DNA of 64,000 nucleotides from Balanoglossus misakiensis (GCA_040954595.2 CM082589.2:11346001-11410000), one strand, 5' to 3'. Shown: positions 11,601-20,145, counted from the first letter of the stretch. Notes: generated by a model not told the origin, from the sequence alone. A program made the numbers and translations.

Positions 11601-14600
11601 ACATACCAAAACACTGCAAGATGGATAATGATCTCTTTCCCCTGGTGACTCCATTATTTGGACAGGCATTGCATGCTGTTTGTCCTTCAAGGGGTTGATA
11701 ATATCCAATTGCACAAGGATGGCACTGACTCAGCTCAGTGTCATGGTACGACCCTTCAGGACACAATACTGTGGAAATACAAAATGTTGAAGGCAGATGT
11801 ATACATTGTTCATGTACTGATCATTATGCATTAATGGTTTAAAACACAACTACAATTGTAACACACAGCATTCATTTTGGCCAGTTTTTCACTCTTGTGT
11901 CTACAAGTGGGATTGCAGTTGTGTGTGGTTGAATGTTGATTCACTATATATCCACATGTAGAATAACATTAACTGTGTCTTCTATCAAACATAATTAATG
12001 GAAAAAGGGCAGCGAGAAAGAGACTTTGTCCCTCCTTGGTATGAGCATATCAAATCAATTATTTCCTTATATCACCTCTTGGTTGGGTTGTATTTACCAC
12101 TCACACTTGTCTTTAATTTGTACACTGCGACTCACAACCACACTCGCAGCAATACGCCCCACCTAACAGGTCATATCAGGCGATATAAACATATTAACAT
12201 CTACACCTTTTTATAATATTAATTTTGGACACAGTTTTAATCCTTTCACCACCATGGTTCAGTCCAAACCAATTGTTTTCTATTGTAAGGTTTGACCTCT
12301 ATAGAGGAAACTGGGAGTGAAAGGGTTAAAGTACATAACAACTGAGGAGTATAGGCACTCACCACATTCTTCTCCAACAAGAACACTACCATTGGAACAG
12401 AATATTGTACTTTCAACTTGTAATGTCTCAGCGTCGACCGAATATTCAGCTGTATCAAAAGGACCATTCTTGACTGCATCTTCAATAACTACAGCTGCAG
12501 CATCAGCAGAGCTAATGGATAAAACAACAGGCAAAAAATTCTTACATATGCCACATTACAATACCAACCAGAAGTGTGTACTGTAAACTGAATTGTTTTC
12601 ACGACAGGAAATTTTCGCGATATTAAAAGAGGCGACTGTTACGTGAGGACGAATTTTCGAGTTCTCGTATTTCACTAACTGCATCATTATCTCCAAAAAC
12701 ATTTTACACAACTTTTTATTTTAACGTTTTTTTGACCAGCACATGTTTTGCAGAAATTTACTGCTCGCGAAAATAACACGTTTTGCAGTATATTTCGAAT
12801 GCATGAATCTTTAGAATACAGGATGCCGCAACATGAAGGAAGGTGGGCAGAAATGATGGGGTTGCCAAAAACTGAAAATGTTTGAGTGTTAAGACACAAA
12901 ATAATTTGTTTTCACTTGCATGAATGGAATATTTTGCAATAATGCAAACACCAGCTGTATAGGGAATACAGAGCTGGTCCTCACACAGCCTGGGATCAGT
13001 ACCCTAGACATGTCACCAAAGTCATTTCAATAGAACAGAAGGGGAATGAAATACTCGAAAAATAACAATTACTACTCACGCATTGGTTGTGAAACTGAAC
13101 TGAACCACAAGCTGAGTATCAGCCTGTCTCTTTCTTCGGTTTGAGGCGCCGCAGGTTATTTCAAGGTCATCAAAGTTGCATTCACCGCCACAAATACCAA
13201 ACAAATCATTCAGATAGTTGATAGTGTTCATAAAACTGATCCTCAATTGCTGGATGACACCATTGTTACATGTACCAGCCTGTGAATTGTATGACACGCC
13301 ACAATTCACTCCACGTTGAGTCTTCCCAGGAGCTGCAGTAGAACAATACAAACAAACAAATTTTGTTAAAGATGCAATTTTCAATCTAGCGAACGATGTA
13401 TTGACTTAGACTGCGAAACCGCTTAGCCAATCAGGAAAGTTACAGCTGCTTACCCAGAACAAAATATTAAGAAAATAGCTCAAATGTACTGGAGCTTTAT
13501 ATTGGGGTAAGCAGATATGATGTTAACAAATTATCTACCTGTAATCACAACCTTGACATACTGTAAAGCAAGAATTTGCATTACTCATATTTCTGTTTTC
13601 ATTTATAACTAAAAGAAAATTGTCTCAATGCTGGAATACCCCCTCTCACAACTCTCTCTCTTTGGAGAATTTTCTGAATGTGCATGTGCAACCTGATTAT
13701 ATTTCTTTACTGATACCAAATCATTTTTTTCTCACCTGAACATCCAGGGAAGGTGAATTCCTCGTCTGGATTCTCAGGATTAAAAGATCCTTCACTATGG
13801 CAGAGATAGTAAGGTGCTTGCAAACTTGTATCCTGGTAAACAATCCACCTGACAGAACACACCCGACTCAAACTCATTACAGATGGAAATACCTTTAACT
13901 GGTGGTGCTGGCTTTTCACAATCAAATGATGTAAAAGAAAGGAGAACACAGTTTATTTGTCTATATATATTTTTTTAATTTTATTTCATCTATCATCCAA
14001 CAGGCAAATACTACCCAAATGTCTGTGTCTCATATATCATCCAACAGGCAAATACTACCCAAATGTCCAGGTCTAGGTAACGAACCCACAACCCTAGCAA
14101 CTAGGGCACAATGCCTCTTTTACCAGGTTCACACAGGGTAAAATTTGAGACACTATTTGCCAGTGCTAACCACAGAGCATTAATCCTTTGAGTCATGTTG
14201 TGTCCACACACACAAAGTTTATGTATGGGCGCTGAGGCTCGGCCCCATAGACAATGGGTTGCGGAGAGGTGTTAATCCTTACACCGGCTCAGGTCTGGCT
14301 GGCAGAGCCGTCTAAAATCTGAGACGTTTCAGGACCACTTACACCGTCCACACATGTTTTTTTAAGACAGTATCAATTCTGAGATGCTTCAGAACTGTCT
14401 TAATGGTGTATGTGTGACACCCATATTTATTACACAGTCAAATCTTTTAAACAGAACACCAACACATTAACATGTTTCTATGTAAAAGGGACTAGGAAAA
14501 GCTGTTGGTTGAAGAGAGGTTTCCCGATTAGACAGGGTTTGTTTTAGACGGGTTTGAGTGTCCTTGTATGTTCTGAATGATGTTGTTATAATTTTTGATA

Positions 14601-17600
14601 GTTACATAGGGACAAAAGTGATAATGATGCAATCATATTACTGTAAAACGGCAAATTTTCCCAAACTTCGTCAAAAAAGAAGAAGAAAATAAAGTCGCAT
14701 AAAATGTTTTTCAGAGATAACAGAGTAGTTAGTAAAATACTAGAATGCGGAAATTTAATTCTCGTGTCACAGTTGCCTCTTTTGATATATTGCAAAATAT
14801 TTTCTGTCACGAAAATGTCCCGTTTTACAGTATGTGACAAGACATAACAAGGGGTAGAGATGACAATTTGTCAAGATATTAATTAATTTTTAAAGTTTAT
14901 GTATGAATGATAAAAAAATTCACTCACGCAGTACATAGAGTGAAAAGTTGCACTGTGCATTGTTGCCAGCTGTATCTGAAGCAACATAGCTGATCTGGTA
15001 GGTTCCCCAGGAAAAGGTGTCACCTGTAAGAACAAAATTATGCACATCATTACAGGCATGGGTGCTAAAGCCAAAATAGCTTCCGTTTCTTGAATGTTTT
15101 TCATGATTTTCTTTTCAAACTTAGAATGGTCCATTTAAGTGAGCTATCTGGTGGGTATACACAGGCATATTATCAACTCCTGATTGTGACTGTACATATA
15201 AACATGAACAAGATATGTATACTAAACAGATATGGTGCCGCACACGTTTATTCAACTGCCCATTGTAAGAGAACACAACATTTGTGGTATGGGTATCCCC
15301 AGTAGTAGTGGAGAATATTAAGTACTTTACTGATTAAAGGCCTTGCTCAACAGTTGGTCAAATCTTTTGTTTCCAATAAACAATTACGTGCAAACACAAA
15401 TGCTTTCGAGTTTTAACTTCATTGTACTGCCCTGGGATCGAGGAAAGGGCCTATAAACATATGGTAATAGTATCAGCAATTAAGGCTTTAATACTTGGAA
15501 GCAAGATCATTTGTCGCACATAGGATGTGCTAGCCATATATGAGTAACGGCCACAAGAATAAACTGTACCAGTATGCTTCATACTGACCACAATCTTAGG
15601 AAAGTTGTCTCAGCTTGTTGGTTTCTGTTTAGATCAACTCCCCACCCCACCCCGATAAAAAAAACTTAGTTAGTGTGAATGTTATATATTATCTATAATC
15701 AGAAATGATATTTTATAGGAAACTTACCCATTGTGTAGGTTTGTGTCACATTGGCAATGGCGACATCATCTGTAAATATAGGCTCCTGCCATACTCCTGT
15801 TGTCAAGCTATTAGGACTAATTATACGGGTCGTATTGGGACAGTAAATGACTTCAGGAGCGTGTTTATCTGAAGAAAAAAAAATGAAAGAATAACAAATG
15901 TTTGTAAATTAAACAACTGGTCCACACCCCCTATGCATACACTGGTACATTTAGGTAAATGCACTACTAGATGTTTATATCTGTCACATATTCATGAGAA
16001 ATCCAGATATTGTTAAGTGCTTGTTTTCTGATACATGTGAATAGACTAGATCACTGTCAAGAAACACTACAAGATAGGACAGGAGTCATGAGATGGTATC
16101 CATAGGCATAATAACTGATATGATCAATTACACTCATGATAAGCCTAGTTCTTGGAACAGCAGAAACTGATGATGATGATGGTGATGATGATGACGATGA
16201 TGATGATGATGGTGGTGGTGGTGGTGGTGATGATGATTATGATGATGATGATGGTGATGGTGGTTGTGAATAGTATCATTACATTCAGTGTTAAATACAT
16301 GTACGGTAGAAACAAAAAGACTGAGCGATACAGGCATGGGCAGATGATGATTCCCTATACTTCCTAAAGTAGGGAGATTGCAGGCTGTGTGATTGGAGTA
16401 CAACACACAGCAGCTAGGGGCTGGTGAATGTACACAGGAAAAACTACTCAAAATTTCACACAGTTTTCCCTGGACAGACACAACATTACAAGGAGAGCTG
16501 TGTTAAAGTAAGGATTTAGGATTAATCAACTCTGTGAATATGACCCAATTTCTCCTCGTCAGATTATGCATAAAATTGTTTGATAGTAATGAATAATATG
16601 AGGTTATCGCCCCATATCACCTCTTGTTGGGCCATATTTGCCGCGAGTGTGGGTTGTGAGCCGCATCACACGAGTCGAAGACGAGTGTGATGCAGCTCAC
16701 AACCCACACGAGCGGCAAATATGACCCAACAAGAGGTGATATGGGGCGATAACCGATTTATCATATGCTCAAACTTCGGAATTTACAATAAAAATGAAAA
16801 AATAAAGCGAGAACACTTTAATTTTAATGAATTATTTTATTCCGCTTAGCGCATTGATATTTTATTAACATTGTAAATCGGCTTCATTCATGTTGACATG
16901 ACGCGCCATTTTTAAGTGTAGCGTAGCGGTGATATAAAAATATGAGGATAACTGTAAAGATGTTAAATAACGGTAGGAAACGACAACATCGGTAAGTCAA
17001 AGATGTTTTTAAATAGTAAATTGTCAAAGGAGGTCAACCGCTCTCTATCATGCAAAACAACAAAATGTTTGAAAATTGAATCGAACACATTTTTTTGGGG
17101 GTGCAACAACAAGTGAACGTCATGAATTTAAAATCGGTTTGAAATCAGTTAAATTGCAAATAAAGCCAGAGGCTATTCATTTCAAAGTTCAAAAAGAGTC
17201 TCAAAGTCTGATCATTCCTGGGAATTTTCTGATGAGGACGGAGAGTCATAAATGACTGCACGGCGGCGGCGTTTGTACGGTGGTGGGGTCTGTGTCATAG
17301 ATGATGATCCCGTCGACGTCGCGTTTGAAACATAGATATTAAACGAGCCGCCATATATAACTGCGTCGCTAAATATACCACCCGTTGTCGCCGCTTCCAT
17401 CTGACACGTGTTTGAACTGACGGAACTAGAAATTGCGCGATTTTCGACTTGTTTGGATGAACCTGGAGCGAGGATGTTTGACATCTCTTCCTGCTGCCTG
17501 AGCGAGGCGGTGGCGTAGTTGTTGACCGACTGCAGCTGACTGTGGCCCGATAACTGTTGTACTTGGGTCGGTGGAATGCCTGCATGCAGCAATTTCGTGA

Positions 17601-20145
17601 TGGCTGTTTTTCTCATGCTGTGATTGGTTTTTTTCCCTCTGATGCCTGCTTTATCGCTCATACTTTGGATGACTGTTGCCAACTTATTCTTTCCCATAGG
17701 GGATTTCTTAAACCATATGGTTGATGAGGGCGAATAATTGATTGCCAAGTAGAAGGGGCTGTCTGGGGTATTCATCTCAACGGGGCGACGATTAGCGAAC
17801 TCCTTGTATGTGGCTATGGGACATGTGTCTGGCTTCTCGGGAGTTGCGAAGATTTTGGGGTTGAAGGGTCGTGGTTTTGCACCAGCCTGTCCAAATCTGG
17901 TCTTAGTCTCCCTTTCATTGAATTCGATATATTCTTTGTGGTCGGCCGTCTTTTTGAGCTTGATATCCCCCCATTTCAATTCCCGGTTTTCTTGGCCACC
18001 GCGAAAGCCCAACATCTTGGTGTTGTTCATCCAAACTGCGTTGAACAACGCTTCGGGAGTCGATCGACCGACAAATCCTCGTTCAATTAAAAGTTGTTCT
18101 TCTTCATCTGTAAGCACTTCGGCAGCTTGTGGCTTATTTCCCCGTCCCTGTTTTTTTAGTTCAACTCTTTTTGCTGAGAGGCATTTTCGGGAGCGTTGGA
18201 ATTCATTGTCACGGATGATGGAGACCGGGTAACCGTTGTCCTGCAGATAACGCTCGATTCCCCGCTGATAGCTCGTCAAAGTATCGGGTTCATACTGCTC
18301 ACCATTTTTCTGCCTGGCTCCAACAAAATATGCAGCAAGGTGGCTATCCAGATCTTGGGGTGGCATATCAACTATACGACGAGTTTCTGTTGGGCGCATA
18401 CTCGACAACCATTCCTGAAACTGCTTCACTGCCGTGTTCGTACTCCTTACGGTATTCTTCTTTTTTTGCTGGTCCACAAAGTCGTCCAAATCGCCATCAT
18501 TAAATTCCACATACCGATTTTGATTTTGCTGTTGTTGCTGATTTTGTTCGGGTACAGCAGTATCAGTTTCATCTTGACACAATAACTCAGCAAGTTGGAA
18601 AATTTCCTGCATCTCCGGGTCATTGAATGCTTCCATTGCGATGTCTATTTAGGAAGTGAGTAAATTTTGCCGTAGGCATCCACTTTTTATTGACCGGGTT
18701 TTCATTTTAGTGTTGAATTGTTTTTAAAACGTAACCATAAAAAATGTAGTTGTTTATTTTACTGAAAACTACAAAAAAAAGTCTGAAGAAGGTATAATTG
18801 TGAAAATTTTCGGGTTATCTTTATTTGGTAAACGACCGTAATGAACGTAAACAGACCGGTCACCTGGACAACTGCTCGCGCGCGTGACGCACAGTGTTGA
18901 CGTGACGTTGTCATATTTTTTCTACGTGTGTAACTAATAATCGTTTGTTTTCCAAATCAATCACCAAGATAAATCCTTTATTTATAAGACATGTCCGTGG
19001 CCATCAGAACCCCATGAATTTCGATGTTGACTACCGGTATGTCAAATCTCATGAAACCGGGCCCTGTATCGGGTTATGTTTGTTTACATTTTAAGGTCGC
19101 CATTTTCATGAACATAGTTCCGGGTATAAGCGCAAGAAATGATGACGTTTAGTGTGAAATATCACCGGTGATATTTCACACTAAACGTGGTGATATTCAC
19201 GTTAAACGTCACTAGGAGGAGGTGATATCAGCATGAGCATATGATAAGGCTATTTACCAACAGGTGTGCATGGTGAACCAGAGTAACCAATTGGGCACCT
19301 GGTACTTCCACAAGCTGATGGCTGGATTTTGACCACACTACCCAATAACTCTTGATCCATTTCAACCCACATGACATGATTGCCAAGTGGACTTTGTGAA
19401 CAGTTCAAAGCCAGACTCTGGATTTCAACAGGAGTCAATACATAATCGTATACATTCATCTGTGTAACATCACCATGGAAGCTAAAATAGTTGTCAAGGA
19501 GTCCATTTTCGTCATAGCTTTGACCAAGAATTACCATACAGCTGTTGAAAAACAAGAGAATAATGAATTCATTAAAAGTGCTGGTAAGAAGTTGTCAAAA
19601 ATAAACTGTGAAAATCAGTATCGTTCCGCATAAGTTTGAATTTGAAAGTGCCACGAAGATAGCTTTGCTGATGTCCATAGTTTGCTCCCTTGATTTTTTT
19701 GGCCAGTTTTGTTGTAAGTCGCAACATGTTATGATGATATTGTATTGTCATGTAGGAGTAAGACAAGCTACCTAGCAGATAAGTTATAAACAAGATAACT
19801 GCTTCACAAATAAATGGTTCACTTCTCTTGAGGCTTGGGAAAACTTGACAGTATAGGAAAATATAGAATTTTAACATGGGATGATGACAATTTTCTATGG
19901 CTTTGTAGGAGTTAAAAATGTTCGGAGTTCCACTAGCAACTTACTTTTCTGAGTCAGCGATACCTGTCCAGGATGGAAGGGGTGATGTTACTGCAACACC
20001 ATTCAAGTAAACTGCCACAATGCCTTCTTCAATTACCATGACAACATTATGCCACGAGTTGTCATTAACTGATACGGTTACACCATTTGTACTGACAGAT
20101 AGACTTCTGTCCAGGACAAGAAGGGTACTATCAACTTGGGTTAAG
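8387..20145 (-). CDS. SVEP1-like modular transmembrane receptor, copy 1 (3' portion, two frameshifts)
   Basis: Fifteen exons chain by compatible splice phases. The product order is: second half of a pentraxin/LamG domain, a Cys-rich linker, an HYR domain, a sushi module, a Cys-containing region with an RRKR furin-type site, four ephrin-receptor-like (GCC2/GCC3) repeats, a calcium-binding-type EGF, an EGF, a transmembrane helix and an acidic 88-residue tail. This set resembles SVEP1 and related invertebrate adhesion proteins, but SVEP1 itself is secreted, so I call it SVEP1-like only. Compared with the second copy, the sushi exon and the transmembrane exon each lack 8 bp, which breaks the frame twice. 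The 5' exons (first half of LamG, signal peptide) were not found. Intron 2 carries a tyrosine-recombinase transposon. Confidence 0.85.
9004..9092 (-). CDS. Receptor copy 1, transmembrane exon with 8-bp deletion
   Basis: Acceptor CTCTTACAG before 9092 and donor CG|GTAAGT at 9004. In the frame that continues into the tail it encodes a hydrophobic helix, AVIIGGVAGGLAAVLVLGV then IMLLMYQ. The exon is 89 bp here but 97 bp in copy 2 (TGTCAACG on the plus strand is absent after 9087). The upstream EGF exon ends in phase 1, so with 89 bp the helix is read out of frame and a stop follows in the last exon. A donor 2 bp downstream (AAAGGT|GTGTAT) would restore frame, but there is no evidence that it is used. 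Confidence 0.85.
9360..9488 (-). CDS. Receptor copy 1, EGF-like exon
   Basis: 129 bp, phase 1-1, acceptor TTGTGTCTAG and donor AAAG|GTGTGT. It encodes a six-Cys EGF module, KCEGFCSNNAVCIKDSDG followed by PVCECTDEYQGETC, then a short linker RQRIPMQVK that leads to the membrane exon. Confidence 0.93.
9578..9705. mobile_element. Partial copy of a hairpin repeat family
   Basis: Contains GTTGATTCACTATATATCC and AAAAAGGGCAGCAAGAGAGA, shared with 11875-12020 and 26842-27085. The fullest copy, at 26.8 kb, has both inverted arms. This one has only one arm and lies in the intron between the two EGF exons. Confidence 0.75.
9782..9904 (-). CDS. Receptor copy 1, calcium-binding-type EGF exon
   Basis: 123 bp, phase 1-1, acceptor TTTTCTAG and donor ACAG|GTATGT. 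Encodes DAHECRLGLDDCHPNATC then NLVPGYECTCKTGFTGDG and ITC, with the aromatic/Asn spacing of an EGF_CA module and one N-glycosylation sequon (NAT). Confidence 0.93.
9981..10171. mobile_element. TTAA-flanked MITE (191 bp)
   Basis: Bounded by TTAA on each side. Terminal inverted repeats are AGGTATACGGTCACCT on the left and the near-complement AGGTGACTGTATACCT on the right. TTAA duplication is typical of piggyBac and Kolobok superfamilies; with no transposase I cannot choose between them. Confidence 0.85.
10474..10635 (-). CDS. Receptor copy 1, ephrin-receptor-like Cys repeat 4
   Basis: 162 bp, phase 1-1. Encodes YCNVGWYLNQESYRCEKCPV then GTYNFEFNQDACQPCPTGYT and TGREGALYETECD. The C-x2-C-PxGTY and C-x2-CPxGYTT spacing is the ephrin-receptor-like (GCC2/GCC3) pattern also found in SVEP1 and SCUBE proteins. 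Confidence 0.93.
10773..10940 (-). CDS. Receptor copy 1, ephrin-receptor-like Cys repeat 3
   Basis: 168 bp, phase 1-1, donor GTTT|GTAAGT. Contains VCKSVGVQLSVNGSCESC, then PMGTYQSNAELQPSCMPC and PFGFTTRTVGSTLSEDC. Copy 2 has Arg instead of Gln in GTYQSNAE. Confidence 0.93.
11185..11346 (-). CDS. Receptor copy 1, ephrin-receptor-like Cys repeat 2
   Basis: 162 bp, phase 1-1, acceptor TCTATTGCAG and donor CAGG|GTAGGT. Contains RCDVGHYFDNGTSQCQSC, PIGFWQSEEGKFVCNTC and PKGMLTLVEGATDESQC, the same Cys spacing as the neighbouring repeats. Confidence 0.93.
11607..11768 (-). CDS. Receptor copy 1, ephrin-receptor-like Cys repeat 1
   Basis: 162 bp, phase 1-1, acceptor TTTCCACAG and donor TTTG|GTATGT. 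Contains LCPEGSYHDTELSQCHPC, then AIGYYQPLEGQTACNACPNN and GVTRGKRSLSILQC. A 15-bp indel between block copies lies just downstream in the intron (about 11527-11541), outside the coding exon. Confidence 0.92.
11875..12020. mobile_element. Partial copy of the hairpin repeat family
   Basis: Shares TTGATTCACTATATATCCA and AAAAAGGGCAGCGAGAAAGA with the copies at 9578 and 26842. It runs directly into the palindromic element at 12042, so the two may be adjacent insertions or one composite. Confidence 0.7.
12042..12203. mobile_element. Degenerate palindromic repeat related to the recombinase-element end
   Basis: Starts TGAGCATATCAAATCAATTA, continues with TATATCACCTCTTGGTTGGG, and ends with a degraded inverted counterpart (AGGTCATATCAGGCGATA then TAAACATATTAACATC). 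The same arm sequence, less decayed, forms the palindrome at 16602-16754 beside the tyrosine recombinase. It has no coding capacity. Confidence 0.7.
12363..12511 (-). CDS. Receptor copy 1, exon between the RRKR region and the Cys repeats
   Basis: 149 bp, phase 2 to phase 1. The acceptor TATCCATTAG was chosen because the previous exon ends in phase 2 (GC|C gives Ala). Encodes SADAAAVVIEDAVKNGPFD, then TAEYSVDAETLQVESTIFC and SNGSVLVGEECV. This linker precedes the ephrin-receptor-like repeats. Copy 2 has Val for one Ala. Confidence 0.88.
13080..13332 (-). CDS. Receptor copy 1, Cys-containing region with furin-type site
   Basis: 253 bp, phase 1 to phase 2, acceptor CTACTGCAG and donor ATGC|GTGAGT. 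Encodes APGKTQRGVNCGVSYNSQ, CNNGVIQQLRISFMNTINYL, GICGGECNFDDLEITC and NRRKRQADTQLVVQFSF. The RRKR tetrapeptide is a basic furin-type cleavage motif. I do not recognise a named domain; its position between sushi and the Cys repeats parallels SVEP1. Confidence 0.88.
13736..13907 (-). CDS. Receptor copy 1, sushi-like exon with 8-bp deletion
   Basis: Encodes GISICNEFESGVFCQVDCLP and GYKFAS, after which the reading frame breaks. Copy 2 has an extra GGCAGGCT (plus strand) and reads on in frame through APYYLCHSEGSFNPENPDEE to FPGC. The exon is 172 bp here and 180 bp in copy 2; only 180 fits phase 1-1. The missing bases lie between two GCT triplets, which suits a microhomology deletion. The acceptor is uncertain: AAAAGCCAG fits, but the normal first sushi Cys (DCEKP) then lies just upstream, with no AG before it. 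Confidence 0.8.
14928..15023 (-). CDS. Receptor copy 1, HYR domain second half
   Basis: 96 bp, phase 1-1, acceptor TTCTTACAG and donor CTGC|GTGAGT. Encodes GDTFSWGTYQISYVASDTAG then NNAQCNFSLYVL, matching the C-terminal G-T-Y-x-V-x-Y-x-A-x-D-x-A-G-N-x-A-x-C-x-F pattern of HYR (hyalin repeat) domains. Confidence 0.92.
15728..15868 (-). CDS. Receptor copy 1, HYR domain first half
   Basis: 141 bp, phase 1-1. Encodes DKHAPEVIYCPNTTRIISPN then TGVWQEPIFTDDVAIANVTQ and TYTM. The APxVxxCP start and the WxEPxFxD block are HYR hallmarks. Copy 2 has Tyr for the second Asp of FTDD. Intron lengths suggest the domain is split near its middle, as usual for HYR exons of this type. Confidence 0.92.
16166..16266. 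repeat. GAT/GGT trinucleotide microsatellite
   Basis: Runs of GATGATG and GGTGGTG. Read in the minus frame it gives a poly-His run, an artefact of the repeat, not a protein. The second copy is at 63817-63917. Confidence 0.95.
16602..16754. repeat. 153-bp near-perfect palindrome
   Basis: The left arm GGTTATCGCCCCATATCACC, continuing through TTGGGCCATATTTGCCGC and GGGTTGTGAGC, is mirrored on the right with only a few mismatches. The centre is near CGAGTCGAAGACGAG. It can fold into a hairpin with arms of about 70 bp. A decayed relative lies at 12042-12203. Confidence 0.95.
17212..18636 (-). CDS. Tyrosine recombinase, DUF3504/KIAA1958-like Crypton class
   Basis: An intact 474-codon gene without introns. 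Residues 1-50 are acidic and Gln-rich; about 55-170 form the SAM-like core-binding domain (TAVKQFQEWLSS, then LAAYFVGARQ); about 175-390 form the catalytic domain. All tyrosine-recombinase residues are visible: Arg in MLGFRGGQENRELKWGD, a Lys candidate in NERETKTRFG, His and Arg in NHSMRKTAITKLLHAGI, His in QLSGHSQLQS, and the nucleophile Tyr in VNNYA. The C-terminus has a YKRRRR nuclear-localisation-like patch. This class cuts and religates DNA through a 3'-phosphotyrosine and is the source of domesticated KIAA1958, QRICH1 and ZMYM genes. An in-frame TAA lies 12 bp before the ATG, fixing the start. The frame is intact, so the insertion may be recent or selected. Confidence 0.95.
   Translation of the reverse strand: MEAFNDPEMQEIFQLAELLCQDETDTAVPEQNQQQQQNQNRYVEFNDGDLDDFVDQQKKKNTVRSTNTAVKQFQEWLSSMRPTETRRIVDMPPQDLDSHLAAYFVGARQKNGEQYEPDTLTSYQRGIERYLQDNGYPVSIIRDNEFQRSRKCLSAKRVELKKQGRGNKPQAAEVLTDEEEQLLIERGFVGRSTPEALFNAVWMNNTKMLGFRGGQENRELKWGDIKLKKTADHKEYIEFNERETKTRFGQAGAKPRPFNPKIFATPEKPDTCPIATYKEFANRRPVEMNTPDSPFYLAINYSPSSTIWFKKSPMGKNKLATVIQSMSDKAGIRGKKTNHSMRKTAITKLLHAGIPPTQVQQLSGHSQLQSVNNYATASLRQQEEMSNILAPGSSKQVENRAISSSVSSNTCQMEAATTGGIFSDAVIYGGSFNIYVSNATSTGSSSMTQTPPPYKRRRRAVIYDSPSSSENSQE
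18637..19233 (-). promoter_or_regulatory. Probable recombinase 5' region
   Basis: About 600 bp upstream of the recombinase ATG. It holds a CpG-containing patch with TGACGTGACGT near 18898-18908 (CRE-like half sites) and GCTCGCGCGCGTGACGC near 18871-18887, unlike the AT-rich surroundings. Promoter function is inference. The 44-bp palindrome is at its far end. Confidence 0.35.
19145..19188. repeat. Perfect 44-bp palindrome
   Basis: ACGTTTAGTGTGAAATATCA followed by CC, then its exact reverse complement. There is no spacer, so it would extrude as a perfect cruciform. Partial echoes (GGTGATATTCACGTTAAACG) follow at 19189-19208. Confidence 0.97.
19258..19541 (-). CDS. Receptor copy 1, end of pentraxin/LamG domain and Cys-rich linker
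   Basis: 284 bp, phase 2 to phase 1, acceptor TTTTTCAACAG and donor GTTG|GTAAAT. Encodes CMVILGQSYDENGLLDNYFS, FHGDVTQMNVYDYVLTPVEI and QSLALNC, the typical C-terminal G-x-L-x-x-x-N-x-W/Y-x-x-V-L-x-x-x-E-I block of pentraxin/LamG-3 domains. ACGSTRCPIGYSGSPCTPV, a Cys-rich stretch, leads into HYR. The donor is 9 bp from the inserted transposon edge. Confidence 0.9.
19945..20145 (-). CDS. Receptor copy 1, middle of pentraxin/LamG domain
   Basis: 201 bp, phase 2-2, acceptor TTTCTTGGCAG and donor GAAAA|GTAAGT. Encodes LTQVDSTLLVLDRSLSVST, NGVTVSVNDNSWHNVVMVIE and EGIVAVYLNGVAVTSPLPSW. The W-H-x-V-x-x-x-x-x-x-G-x-x-x-x-Y-x-x-G pattern is diagnostic of LamG/pentraxin. The first half of the domain should lie upstream but was not found before 24.2 kb. 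Confidence 0.88.

Larger units (their letters stand above)
2494..16349. repeat. Large near-identical duplicated block, copy 1
   Basis: Colinear with 50145-64000. The offset is 47651 at the start, 47650 after a one-base change in a C-run near 5650, 47658 beyond the transmembrane exon, 47643 beyond a 15-bp indel near 11530, and 47651 again beyond the sushi exon. By eye the copies differ by scattered single bases (roughly 0.3-0.6%) and a handful of indels. The match reaches the window end, so the true duplicate is longer than seen. It may be a tandem segmental duplication or two haplotypes joined by the assembler. Confidence 0.97.
16602..19247 (-). mobile_element. Tyrosine-recombinase (Crypton-class) transposon with palindromic ends
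   Basis: A block inserted in the intron between the LamG and HYR exons. The left side is a 153-bp near-perfect palindrome (16602-16754) starting GGTTATCGCCCCATATCACC. Just inside, TTATCATATGCTCA (16758-16771) is exactly inverted at 19234-19247. The right side also holds GGAGGTGATATCAGCA and a perfect 44-bp palindrome (19145-19188). Between them is one intact recombinase gene. Published Cryptons usually lack terminal inverted repeats, so these boundaries are my inference; the element could be 16602-19247 or 16758-19247. The right edge is 9 bp from the receptor splice donor at 19257. Confidence 0.7.

Noticed and set aside
16134-16481. Poly-His open frame (and its copy at 63785-63988)
   Set aside because: Produced by GAT/GGT trinucleotide repeats in an intron of the receptor gene.
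17212-18636. Idea that the recombinase beside an SVEP1-like gene reflects synteny with human SVEP1 and KIAA1958, which I recall as near each other on chromosome 9
   Set aside because: The gene lies inside an intron with transposon-like ends, and the receptor is not clearly orthologous to SVEP1; coincidence is more likely.
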